Shown: piece by piece, positions 1 through 8,328 of the stretch
Layout of the letters: each line of letters begins with the position of its first letter
Position numbering within the stretch: the stretch's first letter is position 1
Source: Xanthobacteraceae bacterium
GTDB lineage: Bacteria > Pseudomonadota > Alphaproteobacteria > Rhizobiales > Xanthobacteraceae
DNA: 64,000 nt
Direction: 5' to 3'
Assembly (NCBI GenBank): GCA_019745775.1
Contig: JAIESR010000023.1
Coordinates: 1-64,000 of the forward strand
Made by a program: the position numbers and the translations under genes
The notes under the pieces: model-generated
Database searches by the model: none
Told to the model about the DNA's origin: nothing
The model's input: the letters and a program-made list of their open reading frames with translations, nothing else

Positions 1-88
1 TGCCGCCGCCGCCGCCCATGCCGCCGCCGCCGCCCATGCCGCCGCCGCCGCCCATGCCGCCGCCGCCACCCATGCCGCCACCGCCCAT
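1..88. repeat. 18-bp in-frame tandem repeat (Met-Gly5 units)
   Basis: CAT triplets (Met codons on the minus strand) stand at 17, 35, 53 and 71, exactly 18 bases apart, each separated by GGC-type Gly codons. A shorter 15-base unit follows to the CAT at 86. The array runs off the window edge, so its full copy number is unknown. Confidence 0.9.
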
Positions 89-412
89 GCCGCCGATCCA
101 GACGCCGCCGCTCCAATACCGGCTAGGACCGCGCCAGACCCAGTTGTTCCAGCCATACCAGCCGCCCCAGCCGAGACCGCGCCGCCAAGGATAGCCGCAC
201 CAGTACCAGCCCTCTCCGTTCCAGCCGAAGTCGTACCAGCAATAGCGACGGCCATTGATGATGTAGACCTGCACCGTGTCGATCATCGACAGATCGTCGA
301 TCGCGGCGCGGATCGAACTGGAGTTTGGAAGCCCCGCGGCGTCAGCGCGCGAGCTGATGAGTGCAGTGCTGGCCAACAGCGCCAACATCGCTAGCTTGAT
401 TGAAGAACGCAT
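1..412 (-). CDS. Small secreted protein with Gly/Met repeat tail (3' end outside window)
   Basis: The frame opens at ATG 412 and stays open to the window edge, so the C-terminus is missing. The first 25 or so residues are a signal peptide (MRSSIKLAMLALLAST, then ending near SRADA-A). The mature start has the pattern AIDDLSMIDTVQVY, followed by a Trp/Tyr/Gly-rich stretch and then a six-residue unit (Met plus five Gly) repeated in register every 18 bases from about position 88 down to 1. The N-terminal pattern recurs in the protein at 62787-63323, so the two are probably paralogues. Function is unknown; an envelope or surface role is inferred from the signal peptide and composition. The ribosome site on the minus strand is GGAGGAAAT just before the ATG. 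Confidence 0.75.
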   Translation of the reverse strand, partial: MRSSIKLAMLALLASTALISSRADAAGLPNSSSIRAAIDDLSMIDTVQVYIINGRRYCWYDFGWNGEGWYWCGYPWRRGLGWGGWYGWNNWVWRGPSRYWSGGVWIGGMGGGGMGGGGGMGGGGGMGGGGGMGGGGG

Positions 413-576
413 TTGGATTTCCTCCGTGTTGCGTAATCGTCCGAGAAGGCACCATCCATCGGGTATTGCACGCTCAAGCCGAGGAATTGTCAATTTGCTT
501 CGATGTAAATTCTGGCGTGAAATCTAGGGGTTATTGCACGTTGAATGAACAAACATTCAGACAAACACTTTTGCCC

Positions 577-1647
577 TCAAGAATAGATGGCTTCGTGCAA
601 ATCGCAGGGCAAAGTCACTGCGTTCGGTAGCTCGGCACCGGGCATCGTCTCGTAACCGACCGCGCGCAAGACGGCTTTCGCCGGACACATCTCGACCGCC
701 AGCCGCGTATACGGATTGAGAATCGGCGGTACCACCCATGCAAACGATTCTTTCGAAAATTGTCCGCGCCAATTCTCAAAATGTTCGCGGCGCGCGCGGC
801 TTCTTTCCGCCGTCTGTTCGTAGGTGATCGTGAGCATCAGATCGGCACGCGTGCGCGCTTCCCAGGACGGCGCGGGTTGCAGCCAATCGTTGGCCGCTGA
901 GGTGTCGTCGGTCCTGGTCGAAAAAGTGTCCTCGGTGCGCTCAATCACGCAGCGCTCACCGGCTTTGCAGCCGACCAGCGAATAAATCACCGGGCGAGCG
1001 ATCGGTGTCGTTTCCAGACGCTGCCTTGCTTCAGCGTAGCTCGCACAGGTCTCGAACACGTTGCGCAGCAGATGATCCGGCGGGATGAATCGGATGCGCC
1101 AGCTCCGCGCTGCGTTGAGCGCCATGTCGCAGGGACGCAGCCACGGGTGTCGCGTGCGGCGCTTGAGCGGCGCCTGGTTGATCGCCGCCGCGAACCGACC
1201 GGGCGCGGACGCCGTCAGCGCACCGACGTATCCGGGCCAGCCCACATTGTCGAACACGCCCGCGGGGCCTTGCATGCGCGCGACCTCGAGATAGCGGCCG
1301 AGCCCGGGAAACGGCCAGTCGAGCGTGCGCGCGAGCCATGATGCGCCGCCCTGGTCGCAGGCGCGCGCGGTGCAGCCCCATTGGTAGCAGCCATTGAGGA
1401 ACCAGATACCGGGATAGCCGAGCGTGCCGGCAATGGTCGCGATCTCGCCGACATACGGCGAAGCTGAACGCCGAAGCCAGCGGCGCGTGACCGCGTCGAC
1501 GGCGGGAAGCATCGTTCTTCCGGCACGCGGCAGCCACGCCACGCACTCGTCGCGCAGTGCCTGGGCACGATCGGCGCCTTCGACGGCGCGCCGCACCGGT
1601 CCGCCTGCGCGGACGTCCACAACCGGGATGGCAGGGAGCGATGTCAT
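577..1647 (-). CDS. Ntn-hydrolase of the acid ceramidase/NAAA-like (C45-like) type
   Basis: The start ATG at 1647 overlaps the stop of the upstream Bug receptor gene (ATGA, 1644-1647), so the two are translationally coupled; the longer frame upstream is a shadow. The 356-residue product has the hallmark of cysteine N-terminal-nucleophile amidases: Gly91-Cys92-Thr93 (GCTARAC), then ARTLDW with Arg107 and Asp110, then FAAAINQAP with Asn157. In this superfamily the nucleophile Cys becomes N-terminal after self-cleavage of a propeptide, here about 91 residues. It would hydrolyse or transfer an acyl amide; the substrate cannot be read from sequence. No signal peptide is evident. Coupling to a solute receptor suggests that the receptor's ligand, or a product of it, may be the substrate (inference). 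Confidence 0.7.
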   Translation of the reverse strand: MTSLPAIPVVDVRAGGPVRRAVEGADRAQALRDECVAWLPRAGRTMLPAVDAVTRRWLRRSASPYVGEIATIAGTLGYPGIWFLNGCYQWGCTARACDQGGASWLARTLDWPFPGLGRYLEVARMQGPAGVFDNVGWPGYVGALTASAPGRFAAAINQAPLKRRTRHPWLRPCDMALNAARSWRIRFIPPDHLLRNVFETCASYAEARQRLETTPIARPVIYSLVGCKAGERCVIERTEDTFSTRTDDTSAANDWLQPAPSWEARTRADLMLTITYEQTAERSRARREHFENWRGQFSKESFAWVVPPILNPYTRLAVEMCPAKAVLRAVGYETMPGAELPNAVTLPCDLHEAIYS

Positions 1648-2678
1648 TTGCCGCGCAATGTCGCTTCGGTGAGTTCGACAACGTTGCGTGGCGCGTGGGC
1701 GGTGGCCGCGATCAGCTTTTGCACCTCCTCGCCGGAAGCGGGGTAGAACTCCTGCCCGCTCTTCTCGATCTCGGTCAGGAACTCGCGGTCCTTGAGCATG
1801 GCGTCGAAGGCCGCGCGCAGCATCTTCACGCGCTCCGCGGGCAGTCCGGGCGGCGCCGCGAGCGAACGTCCAAGCGCGGCGCCGCCAATGTAGAACGCGA
1901 GCGCCGCCCTGCCCTCGGGGGTCTTGGCGGTTTCCAGCACGGTCGGTATCTCGCGCAATTCCGGGTGCCGTTCGGCGCCGTATTGCACGAGCAGATTGAG
2001 ATCGCGGTTCTTCAGCCAATGCGCGCGCGTGCGCTTGATCGTGTTCCACGATGTGAGCGCACCATCGACCTCGCCACGCTCCATCGCGATCATGCCTTCG
2101 GTCGAGCTCGGATAGCCCGAAATGATCTTGAACCTGGTTCCGGCGAACGCATTGAGCAGTTTTGGATAGCCTTCCGACGGCGAGCCAGCGCCGGTGCCGG
2201 CCAATGGGACCTCATGCAGCCGCGCGTCGTCGATGGTCTTCGCCTTCGAGGTTTTCCAGGTGAAGTGCACCTCGAGAATCGCCGTCATGCGGCCGATCCA
2301 ATTGAACTCGGCAGCCTTGTATTGCACGCCCGGCGAGCGCAACGCGTCTTCGATCGCGGCGGTCTGTGGGATCACCGCGACCGCGGTGCCGTCCTTGGGT
2401 GCCGCCGAGAACAGGTAGTTCGCGGCGCGCAGCCCGCCGCTGCCGGGCATCGACTGGGCAACCACGGTCGGCTCGCCGGGAAGGTGGCGACCGAGGTAGC
2501 GCGCGACCAAACGGCCGTAGTAGTCATAGGTGCCGCCGGGACCGAAGCCGATATAGAGATTGACGGTCTTGCCTTTGAAGAATTGATCGGCGGACTGGGC
2601 AGCGGCGGGCTGCGGCAGCAACATCGCGGTCAATGTGGCCGCCCACAGGCCCAACCCGGTCTTGCTCGGCATCATCAT
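1644..2678 (-). CDS. Bug/TctC-family tricarboxylate-type solute receptor
   Basis: This is a periplasmic binding protein of the Bug family (tripartite tricarboxylate transporter receptor), which captures organic acids and hands them to TctAB-type permeases. The start is placed at the first of three ATG codons (2678), which opens a signal peptide running through LTAMLLPQPAAAQS. The mature protein shows the family landmarks FFKGKTVNLYIGFGPGG, the AAPKDGT loop and the late MERGEVDG motif. Length (344 residues) is usual. It overlaps the Ntn-hydrolase gene by 4 bases and is divergent from the TauD-type gene. No tctA/tctB permease gene is in the window, so it is an orphan receptor here. Ligand unknown. 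Confidence 0.85.
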   Translation of the reverse strand: MMMPSKTGLGLWAATLTAMLLPQPAAAQSADQFFKGKTVNLYIGFGPGGTYDYYGRLVARYLGRHLPGEPTVVAQSMPGSGGLRAANYLFSAAPKDGTAVAVIPQTAAIEDALRSPGVQYKAAEFNWIGRMTAILEVHFTWKTSKAKTIDDARLHEVPLAGTGAGSPSEGYPKLLNAFAGTRFKIISGYPSSTEGMIAMERGEVDGALTSWNTIKRTRAHWLKNRDLNLLVQYGAERHPELREIPTVLETAKTPEGRAALAFYIGGAALGRSLAAPPGLPAERVKMLRAAFDAMLKDREFLTEIEKSGQEFYPASGEEVQKLIAATAHAPRNVVELTEATLRGK

Positions 2679-2906
2679 CTGCGTTCCGGCATGGAGAACA
2701 TCGGCCGGACTATGCCATGCCAATAGAAGACGGCGCCAGAAAGTCGGCCCGCCAAAATGCCGCGCACGGAGCGGGCTTGCAGGCGCGGCGCTGGCGTCAA
2801 TTCTGCTATACGCTGCCGCACATTGCCGTCGTGACGCCGGCATGGTTGTCTACCCGCCACCAAGGACGGACGAATCCCGCGGCAAGCCGGGAACCGGAGA
2901 TAGACC

Positions 2907-3770
2907 ATGACTGTGATGGCCCAGACCAAGCTCGACGTCGTTCCCCTCACCAGGCACATCGGCGCGGAAATCCGCGGGCTCGATCTGCGCGACAAGCCGG
3001 ACGACGCGACCATCAAGGCGATCTACCAGGCCTGGCTCGACCACATCGTCATCATCTTCCCCGATCAGAAGCTGTCGCAGGAAGACCTGATCCGCGTCAC
3101 CGGCTATTTCGGCGAACAGGGCATGCCGCGCCGGCCGCCGAAATTCTTCCCCAAGGGCTACTCGAAAATTCTGCCCGGCATCATGCTGATCTCGAACATC
3201 CGCGAGAACGGCGAGCCGATCGGCGCGCTGCCCGACGGCGAGATGATGTTCCACCACGACATGATCCACTCGGAAATGCCCGACAAGGCGACGCTGCTTT
3301 ACTCGGTCGAGATTCCGGACGCCGGCGGCAACACGCTGTTCGCCAGCGGTTACGCCGCCTACGACACGCTCGACCCGGAAATCCGCAATCGACTCGAGGG
3401 CCGTCTGGCGATCCATCACTACAATTACGGCTCGACCCAGAAGGGCGACGGCAAGGGCACGGAAGCCTTCGGCGCGTGCAAGCACCCGGTGTTCCGTACC
3501 CACGAAGACACCAACCGCAAGGCGGTCTACGTCAACCGCCTGATGACGGTCGGTGTCGAAGGCATTCCGCAGGACGAAGCTGAGAAGCTCCTCAACGCGG
3601 TGTTCGACCATGCCGAGAAGAAGGAGTTCGTCTATGAGCACGTCTGGCGGCTCGGCGACCTCCTGCTGTGGGACAACCGCTGCTCGTCTCATGCGCGGAC
3701 GGATTTTCCGTCGACCCAGCGACGGCTGATGTGGCGCACGACGGTCAAGGGCGCGGTGCGGCCGTACTAA
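2907..3770 (+). CDS. TauD/TfdA-family Fe(II)/2-oxoglutarate dioxygenase
   Basis: The 287-residue product matches the TauD/TfdA fold: an N-terminal LTRHIGAEIRGLDL segment, the iron-binding facial triad H116-x-D118 in FHHDMIHSE, the distal His262 in NRCSSHARTDF, and an Arg-rich end (QRRLMWRTT) that would hold 2-oxoglutarate. Such enzymes hydroxylate sulfonates, phenoxyacetates or carnitine-like acids using O2 and 2-oxoglutarate. The particular substrate is not evident. It is transcribed divergently from the Bug receptor/Ntn-hydrolase pair across 228 bases, which suggests a shared catabolic theme (inference). The start at ATG 2907 follows a GGAG-like ribosome site (CCGGAGATAGACC). Confidence 0.88.
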   Translation: MTVMAQTKLDVVPLTRHIGAEIRGLDLRDKPDDATIKAIYQAWLDHIVIIFPDQKLSQEDLIRVTGYFGEQGMPRRPPKFFPKGYSKILPGIMLISNIRENGEPIGALPDGEMMFHHDMIHSEMPDKATLLYSVEIPDAGGNTLFASGYAAYDTLDPEIRNRLEGRLAIHHYNYGSTQKGDGKGTEAFGACKHPVFRTHEDTNRKAVYVNRLMTVGVEGIPQDEAEKLLNAVFDHAEKKEFVYEHVWRLGDLLLWDNRCSSHARTDFPSTQRRLMWRTTVKGAVRPY

Positions 3771-3985
3771 CCCGCACTTAAGACGCAGCCAGACGCGGGC
3801 GATCCCAGCTTGGGTCAGGACTTCGGTCCGGGACTAGGCAAAGCAAAGATTGCTGAAACCCATCGCTTGGCTAAGCGAAGCCGCTTAGTGTTGCGCGAGG
3901 AATTGGCGCGACCAGCGCCCATCCTTCGGGTGCGCGTCGAATTGACCGCACCGCATTGCATCGCGTGCCGTCCGGGGGGCGCGGA

Positions 3986-4846
3986 ATGGGCGTTTATTAC
4001 TGTCACTACCTGATCCCACGCGACAACACGATGCGTCCTGAGCCGGATCGAATTGCGATGTTGATCGGGGCCTGGCTTGCGCAGGGATTCGTCCTGCCCC
4101 AACAAAACTTTCCGGAACAGCAACAGCATCAGCCGGACACTGGGACAGCAGCTGTGGGCGGGCGCTTTATCACCAGGCCTCCATTCGGCCGGCCTACCGA
4201 GTATTCGGAAGCAGCTCAACCACGGCCAGGATTTTGGGCACGGCTGTTGGGCCAGCGGCCCGAACCCGGAGCGCCGGACCCTTGGACACCGTTCTTATTT
4301 CCTCCGATTGGGGAAACGCTCTCAGCGCTTGCGAGAACAAATACGATCATTGAATGGAACGCTCATCCGGACGCGCTGTATCCGATGCAAACAGTCCCGC
4401 AGTCCCGGGACATACCATCTCCTAATGTCACGATCGATATCAGCGAGGATTTCATGAATCCCTCGACTGACCCTTACGGCACGAGTGACGGCGTTCCTGC
4501 GAAACAAATCGCAGGGATTTGTCGATGCGGACATGACCTCGCCTACCAAGACGAAGACGGAAGGTTCGCAGGCAGTAGGATTCGACGCGTTTGTCCGGCA
4601 TGCGGACTAGCGTTCCGGCCGCAGGAGCAGTTAGCGGAGCTAGTCGATGACGCGACGGGCAATAGAATCCCACAGCCGGGTGGGCTCTGTTATCGTTTTG
4701 CGATCATTCTCGATTTCGGCAAGGAGCTTCCGGTCTATGCCAATGGCGAACTGGTTGAAAGCAAGCCTAAAGTCACCGACCTCTTCATGAACACTTGCAC
4801 AGCCGCCCTGGGGGTGGAGTTGAACGAATTCGGTTACTACTACTAG
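3986..4846 (+). CDS. Orphan protein with a C4 zinc ribbon
   Basis: I do not recognise this family. The start at ATG 3986 is preferred over an upstream one because a GGGGGG-rich ribosome site lies just before it. The 286 residues begin MGVYYCHYLIPRDNT, followed by a short helical segment ending in WLAQGFVLP, a Pro/Gln-rich stretch, and a middle domain. A treble-clef or ribbon-like motif follows (CRCGH ... CPACG). The C-terminus is conserved-looking (YRFAIILDFGKELP ... LGVELNEFGYYY). There is no signal peptide or membrane segment, so it is probably cytosolic. Base composition is lower than its neighbours: 4021-4080 counts 60% GC and 4321-4380 counts 52%. Codon use is also less biased, consistent with lateral acquisition. 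Confidence 0.65.
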   Translation: MGVYYCHYLIPRDNTMRPEPDRIAMLIGAWLAQGFVLPQQNFPEQQQHQPDTGTAAVGGRFITRPPFGRPTEYSEAAQPRPGFWARLLGQRPEPGAPDPWTPFLFPPIGETLSALARTNTIIEWNAHPDALYPMQTVPQSRDIPSPNVTIDISEDFMNPSTDPYGTSDGVPAKQIAGICRCGHDLAYQDEDGRFAGSRIRRVCPACGLAFRPQEQLAELVDDATGNRIPQPGGLCYRFAIILDFGKELPVYANGELVESKPKVTDLFMNTCTAALGVELNEFGYYY

Positions 4847-4933
4847 ACATGCGGGAAAGTGAAGCACCCGAGGAACAAGTGCTTCGATCTGCTCCGAAAC
4901 CGGACACGTACGACCCACCGACAGTGCGGCTTG

Positions 4934-5641
4934 TTACGCGCCGAGCTTGCGCGCCAGGTCTTCGAGGCTCGACGCCGCGACGTCGACCGGCACCTTCGGT
5001 GCCGTCTCGCCCATCCCCGGTCCATGCTCGTTGGGCCGCGCAATATGTCCGGTGCGCAGCCCGTTGCTCGCCGCGTGCGCGAGATCGTTGCTGTGCGCCG
5101 CGACCATCATGCACTCGCCGGGCGCCAAGCCGAAGGCTTCACAGGCGGACAGGTAGACGCGCGGCTTGGGCTTGAAGTCGCCGGCGATCTCCGATCCGAG
5201 GATCGCGTCCCACGGAATGGTGTTGCGGCGCGCGAGATCGACCATCAGCGAGATGTTGCCGTTCGAGACCGGCGCCAGCCAGAACTTGCGCTTGAGCGCG
5301 GCCATGCCCGGCGGCACGTCCGGCCAGGCGTCGAGCCGATGCCAGGCGAGATTGAGATTGCGCAACGTCTCTTCGCTCAGTCGCGGGACCCCGAAGCGCG
5401 GCAGGATGCGCTCCAGATTATGCCGGTGCAGGACATCGAGCCGGCAGAACGGCAACCGGCCGGAACGGATTTCTTCCATCGCGGGCTGGTATTCGCCGCG
5501 CCACGCATCGGCGAACTCAAGCCAATCGAGGGAATGCCCGAGCGGCTTGAGGATCGACTCGGTCTCACGCGCGATGCTGGTGCGCCAATCGACCAGCGTG
5601 CCGAACACGTCGAAGAACAGGGCTTTTGGTGAATGCTCCAT
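4934..5641 (-). CDS. HAD-superfamily haloacid dehalogenase type II
   Basis: The 235-residue product carries all four HAD motifs: I, ALFFDVFGTLVD with nucleophile Asp11; II, PVSNGN; III, FKPKPRVY with the Lys; IV, MMVAAHSNDL. The cap between motifs I and II is the helical type of L-2-haloacid dehalogenases. These enzymes hydrolyse 2-haloalkanoates through an aspartyl ester, but many close relatives are phosphatases, so dehalogenation is not certain. The gene is divergent from the second Bug receptor at 5750 (108 bases between), which may mean a shared organic-acid role (inference). Confidence 0.82.
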   Translation of the reverse strand: MEHSPKALFFDVFGTLVDWRTSIARETESILKPLGHSLDWLEFADAWRGEYQPAMEEIRSGRLPFCRLDVLHRHNLERILPRFGVPRLSEETLRNLNLAWHRLDAWPDVPPGMAALKRKFWLAPVSNGNISLMVDLARRNTIPWDAILGSEIAGDFKPKPRVYLSACEAFGLAPGECMMVAAHSNDLAHAASNGLRTGHIARPNEHGPGMGETAPKVPVDVAASSLEDLARKLGA

Positions 5642-5749
5642 GGCGGTCAGGATCGCACCTCCGGACCGCGTGCGGCAATGGCGCGCTTGCCCGAAACGTC
5701 ATCCCTCGTATGGTTCGCGCAGAATCCAGCGAAATCGTCGGGTGATCCC

Positions 5750-6781
5750 ATGTTCCGCAATGCCCTTACCGCCATGCTGCTGACGCCGATCATCGCCGCA
5801 GCAAGCGTTCCGGCCGCGGCCGACCCGGTCGCCGACTTCTACCGGGGCAAGACCATCCAGATGGTCATCGGCGTGTCCGCCGGCGGCGACTACGATCTGC
5901 GCGCCCGGCTGCTCGCCCGCCACCTGCCCAAGCACATTCCGGGAAACCCGAAGATCGTCCCGCAGAACATGCTCGGCGCCGGTGGCTTCGTGGCCGCCAA
6001 CTGGCTGGCGAGCGTGGCGCCCAAGGACGGGACCGCGCTGCTCGCGATCTCGTCGAACCTGCCGGTCAGCCAGGCCGTCGACCTCGAAGGCGTGAAGTTC
6101 GATGTGCGCAAGTTCAGCTACATCGGCAACACCACCGACAGCCCGAACGTGATCAACTCCTGGCACACCACCGGCATCACCCGCATCGAACAGGTGATGG
6201 AGAAGGAGCTCGTGGTCGGCGCGACCGGACGCAGCAGCGGCTCCTACTACTATCCGGCCGCGCTGAATGCCTTCGCAGGCACGAAGTTCAAGATCGTGTT
6301 CGGTTATCGCGGCGGCGCCGACGTGAACATCGCGATGGAGCGTGGCGAAGTCGGCGGCCGTGGTTCAAATCTCTGGGCGTCGTGGTTGTCGACCCGTCCT
6401 CAATGGCTCGCCGAGAAGAAGATTCACATGCTGGTGCAGATCGCGCTCAAGCGCCATCCCGACCTGAAGGACGTTCCGCTGATGCAGGATCTCGTGAAAA
6501 CCGAACTGCACAAACAGGTGATGACGTTCATTTCGGCGGACACCGCGATTGCCCGCTCGATCGTCACCACGCCGGACGTGCCGGCCGAGCGCGTGGCGGC
6601 GCTGCGGGCGGCGTTCGATGCCGCCATGAAGGACCCGGCGCTGCTCAAGGAAGCCGCGCAGGCCCAGCAGGACATCAGCCCGACCACCGGCGCCGAGGCG
6701 CAGCAAATCGCGAACGCCCTCGCCAACGCATCGCCGGAAGTCGTCGCCGAGGCGAAGAAGGTCCTCGGCGACGGCAAGTAG
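5750..6781 (+). CDS. Bug/TctC-family solute receptor (second copy)
   Basis: The start is ATG 5750, which opens the signal peptide MFRNALTAMLLTPIIAAAS ending PAAAD; the longer open frame upstream lacks a leader. The 343-residue mature-type protein begins VADFYRGKTIQMVIG and keeps the PKDGT loop and MERGEVGG motif of periplasmic tricarboxylate-type receptors. It resembles the receptor at 21780 more than the one at 1644: both share ADFYRGKT, KHIPGNP and NM-GAG. No permease genes accompany it. The next gene, a ModA-like binding protein, is convergent. Confidence 0.86.
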   Translation: MFRNALTAMLLTPIIAAASVPAAADPVADFYRGKTIQMVIGVSAGGDYDLRARLLARHLPKHIPGNPKIVPQNMLGAGGFVAANWLASVAPKDGTALLAISSNLPVSQAVDLEGVKFDVRKFSYIGNTTDSPNVINSWHTTGITRIEQVMEKELVVGATGRSSGSYYYPAALNAFAGTKFKIVFGYRGGADVNIAMERGEVGGRGSNLWASWLSTRPQWLAEKKIHMLVQIALKRHPDLKDVPLMQDLVKTELHKQVMTFISADTAIARSIVTTPDVPAERVAALRAAFDAAMKDPALLKEAAQAQQDISPTTGAEAQQIANALANASPEVVAEAKKVLGDGK

Positions 6782-6793
6782 CCGGGCACGGGA

Positions 6794-7501
6794 TCATGCG
6801 CTGATGGGATCAAGCCCCTTCGAGCGGATCAACGCCGCATTGTCCGGGCTGACAAAGGCCTCGATCAGCGCCCTCGCCACCTCGGCTTGCCTGGTGTTCG
6901 CGCCGATGCCGGCCGCGTAGGTGGTGTAGTTCTGGATCTCCTTCGGCAGCGGTCCGACCAGCACAATACCCTTCACCGGCAGGATCTCGCTGATCTGGTG
7001 GACGCCGAGCTCGGCGACATCCTTAGCGATGTGGGTCGCGACCGCGCCGCCATGGATCAGCTTCGCCTTGGCGTTGACCTCCTTGGCGATGCCGAGCTTT
7101 TCCAGGAGACCCGCGACGTAGATTCCGCTCGACCCGCCGGCATGGGGATCGATATAGGCCACCGTCTTGGCTTTCAGGAGCGCATTCTTGAACGCCTCGA
7201 CGCTGGAGATGTCCGGCAGCGGCGTTCCCTCCTTGACCACGACACCGACGCCGACGCGCGCGATATTGGTGCGGCTGCCGCGAACGAACTTGCCCTGCTC
7301 GGTGAGCTTGTCGATCGCGCCCGGCGTCAGCAGCGCCAGGTCGAACTGCTCGCCGCCTTCGATCAGCTTGGTCAATGCACCGGCCGTGTCCCGGTGCAAC
7401 GTGACCTTGTGGCCGGTCTGCTTCTCGAATTCCGGCACCACCGCGCGCACCACCTGGGTGATCGCGCCGGCGTGCAGCATCTTGATTTCTACACCGCTCA
7501 T
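6794..7501 (-). CDS. ModA-like type 2 periplasmic-binding fold protein without signal peptide
   Basis: The 235-residue product has the extracellular solute-binding (SBP_bac_11, molybdate-binding-like) fold: [21 protein letters not shown] at the start, [32 protein letters not shown], and a C-terminal helix near [13 protein letters not shown]. The start at ATG 7501 is backed by a strong AGGGGA ribosome site, and no leader peptide can be added in frame. The protein as encoded should therefore stay in the cytoplasm, unlike true ABC receptors. A sensory or enzyme-like role is possible. No ABC permease is adjacent; ruvX is divergent. Confidence 0.72.
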   Translation of the reverse strand: MSGVEIKMLHAGAITQVVRAVVPEFEKQTGHKVTLHRDTAGALTKLIEGGEQFDLALLTPGAIDKLTEQGKFVRGSRTNIARVGVGVVVKEGTPLPDISSVEAFKNALLKAKTVAYIDPHAGGSSGIYVAGLLEKLGIAKEVNAKAKLIHGGAVATHIAKDVAELGVHQISEILPVKGIVLVGPLPKEIQNYTTYAAGIGANTRQAEVARALIEAFVSPDNAALIRSKGLDPISA

Positions 7502-7528
7502 GCTGTCCCCTGTTCTCGACCCGTCTTT

Positions 7529-7560
7529 GTTATCCCACGTCCCGGTTATCCCACGTCCCG
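7529..7560. repeat. Perfect 16-bp tandem duplication between divergent genes
   Basis: The unit GTTATCCCACGTCCCG occurs twice without a gap (7529-7544 and 7545-7560). It lies about 30 bases upstream of the ModA-like gene (minus) and 100 bases upstream of ruvX (plus). It could be a doubled operator or a chance slippage duplication. Confidence 0.85.
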
Positions 7561-7658
7561 CGCCGCCGTCGCAGCATGTGCAGCGGCCAAGCCTTTCTGG
7601 TTACGTCAGGCCGCAAATGCAAGCGCGTCTTTCAACGGAATATGCTACGCCGTCGGCA

Positions 7659-8135
7659 ATGCCCGCCCCGGTCCTGCCGCTTGCCGACATTGCTGCGCTG
7701 CTACCGCCGCGCGGCGCGCTGATCGGGCTCGACCTCGGCACCAAGACCATCGGGGTCGCCGCCAGCGATCCCGACCGGCGCCTTGCCACCGGCGTCGAGA
7801 CCATCGCCCGCAAGACCTTCACCGCCGACGCGCAGCGTCTGCTGGCGCTCGCCGCCGAACGCAACGCTGCGTGCTTCGTGCTCGGCCTGCCGATCAACAT
7901 GGACGGCAGCGAGGGGCCGCGCGCGCAGTCGACCCGCGCCTTTGCGCGCAACCTCGCGCGGCTGACCGAGCTGCCGATCGCGCTCTGGGACGAGCGGCTG
8001 TCCACCGCCGCGGTCGAGCGCGACCTGATCGCCGCCGATGTGAGCCGGGCCAAGCGCGCGGCCGTAATCGACCAGCACGCCGCCGCGTTCATCTTGCAGG
8101 GGGCGCTCGACCGGCTCCTGCGGATCGCCCAGTAA
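7659..8135 (+). CDS. ruvX: Holliday junction resolvase-like protein RuvX (YqgF)
   Basis: The start is taken at ATG 7659 ([10 protein letters not shown]), giving 158 residues, the usual size; the longer open frame upstream is non-coding in appearance. RNase H-like motifs are all present: [14 protein letters not shown] with the first catalytic Asp25, [13 protein letters not shown], the DERLST motif, and [10 protein letters not shown] with the last acidic residue. The family acts in pre-16S rRNA 5' end maturation and possibly recombination. It opens a block running into the ATCase, plsY and dprA, in the order seen in related Hyphomicrobiales. Confidence 0.93.
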   Translation: MPAPVLPLADIAALLPPRGALIGLDLGTKTIGVAASDPDRRLATGVETIARKTFTADAQRLLALAAERNAACFVLGLPINMDGSEGPRAQSTRAFARNLARLTELPIALWDERLSTAAVERDLIAADVSRAKRAAVIDQHAAAFILQGALDRLLRIAQ

Positions 8136-8183
8136 CCGGCGTCTTGAGACGACAATCCCATGTGGAGCGCGCCAGCCGCGCTC

Positions 8184-8212
8184 TTGCCCAGCCCCCCATC
8201 CCTGCCTATACG
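8184..8212 (+). promoter_or_regulatory. Possible sigma-70 promoter of the ATCase gene
   Basis: TTGCCC at 8184-8189 is followed after 17 bases by TATACG at 8207-8212. A small inverted repeat (GCGGCT ... AGCCGC) follows at 8214-8236, in the 116-base leader before the ATCase start. The assignment rests on hexamer match and spacing only. Confidence 0.35.
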
Positions 8213-8328
8213 ATGCGGCTTTAATGAACAGCCGCGCGACAGACGCTTGCTCTCGCGACCGGGGAACCGGTCGGAGGGGTATTCGCTTGCATGTGCGGGT
8301 GACCTGAAGCAACGGGCAGCGAGGGCCG

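Noticed and set aside
1557-2726. A 389-residue plus-strand frame over the Bug receptor gene
   Set aside because: It is antisense to a clear Bug receptor and has shadow-like composition.
1644-2843. Upstream starts for the first Bug receptor
   Set aside because: The extra residues before ATG 2678 add a charged segment before a good signal peptide, so the short start is preferred.
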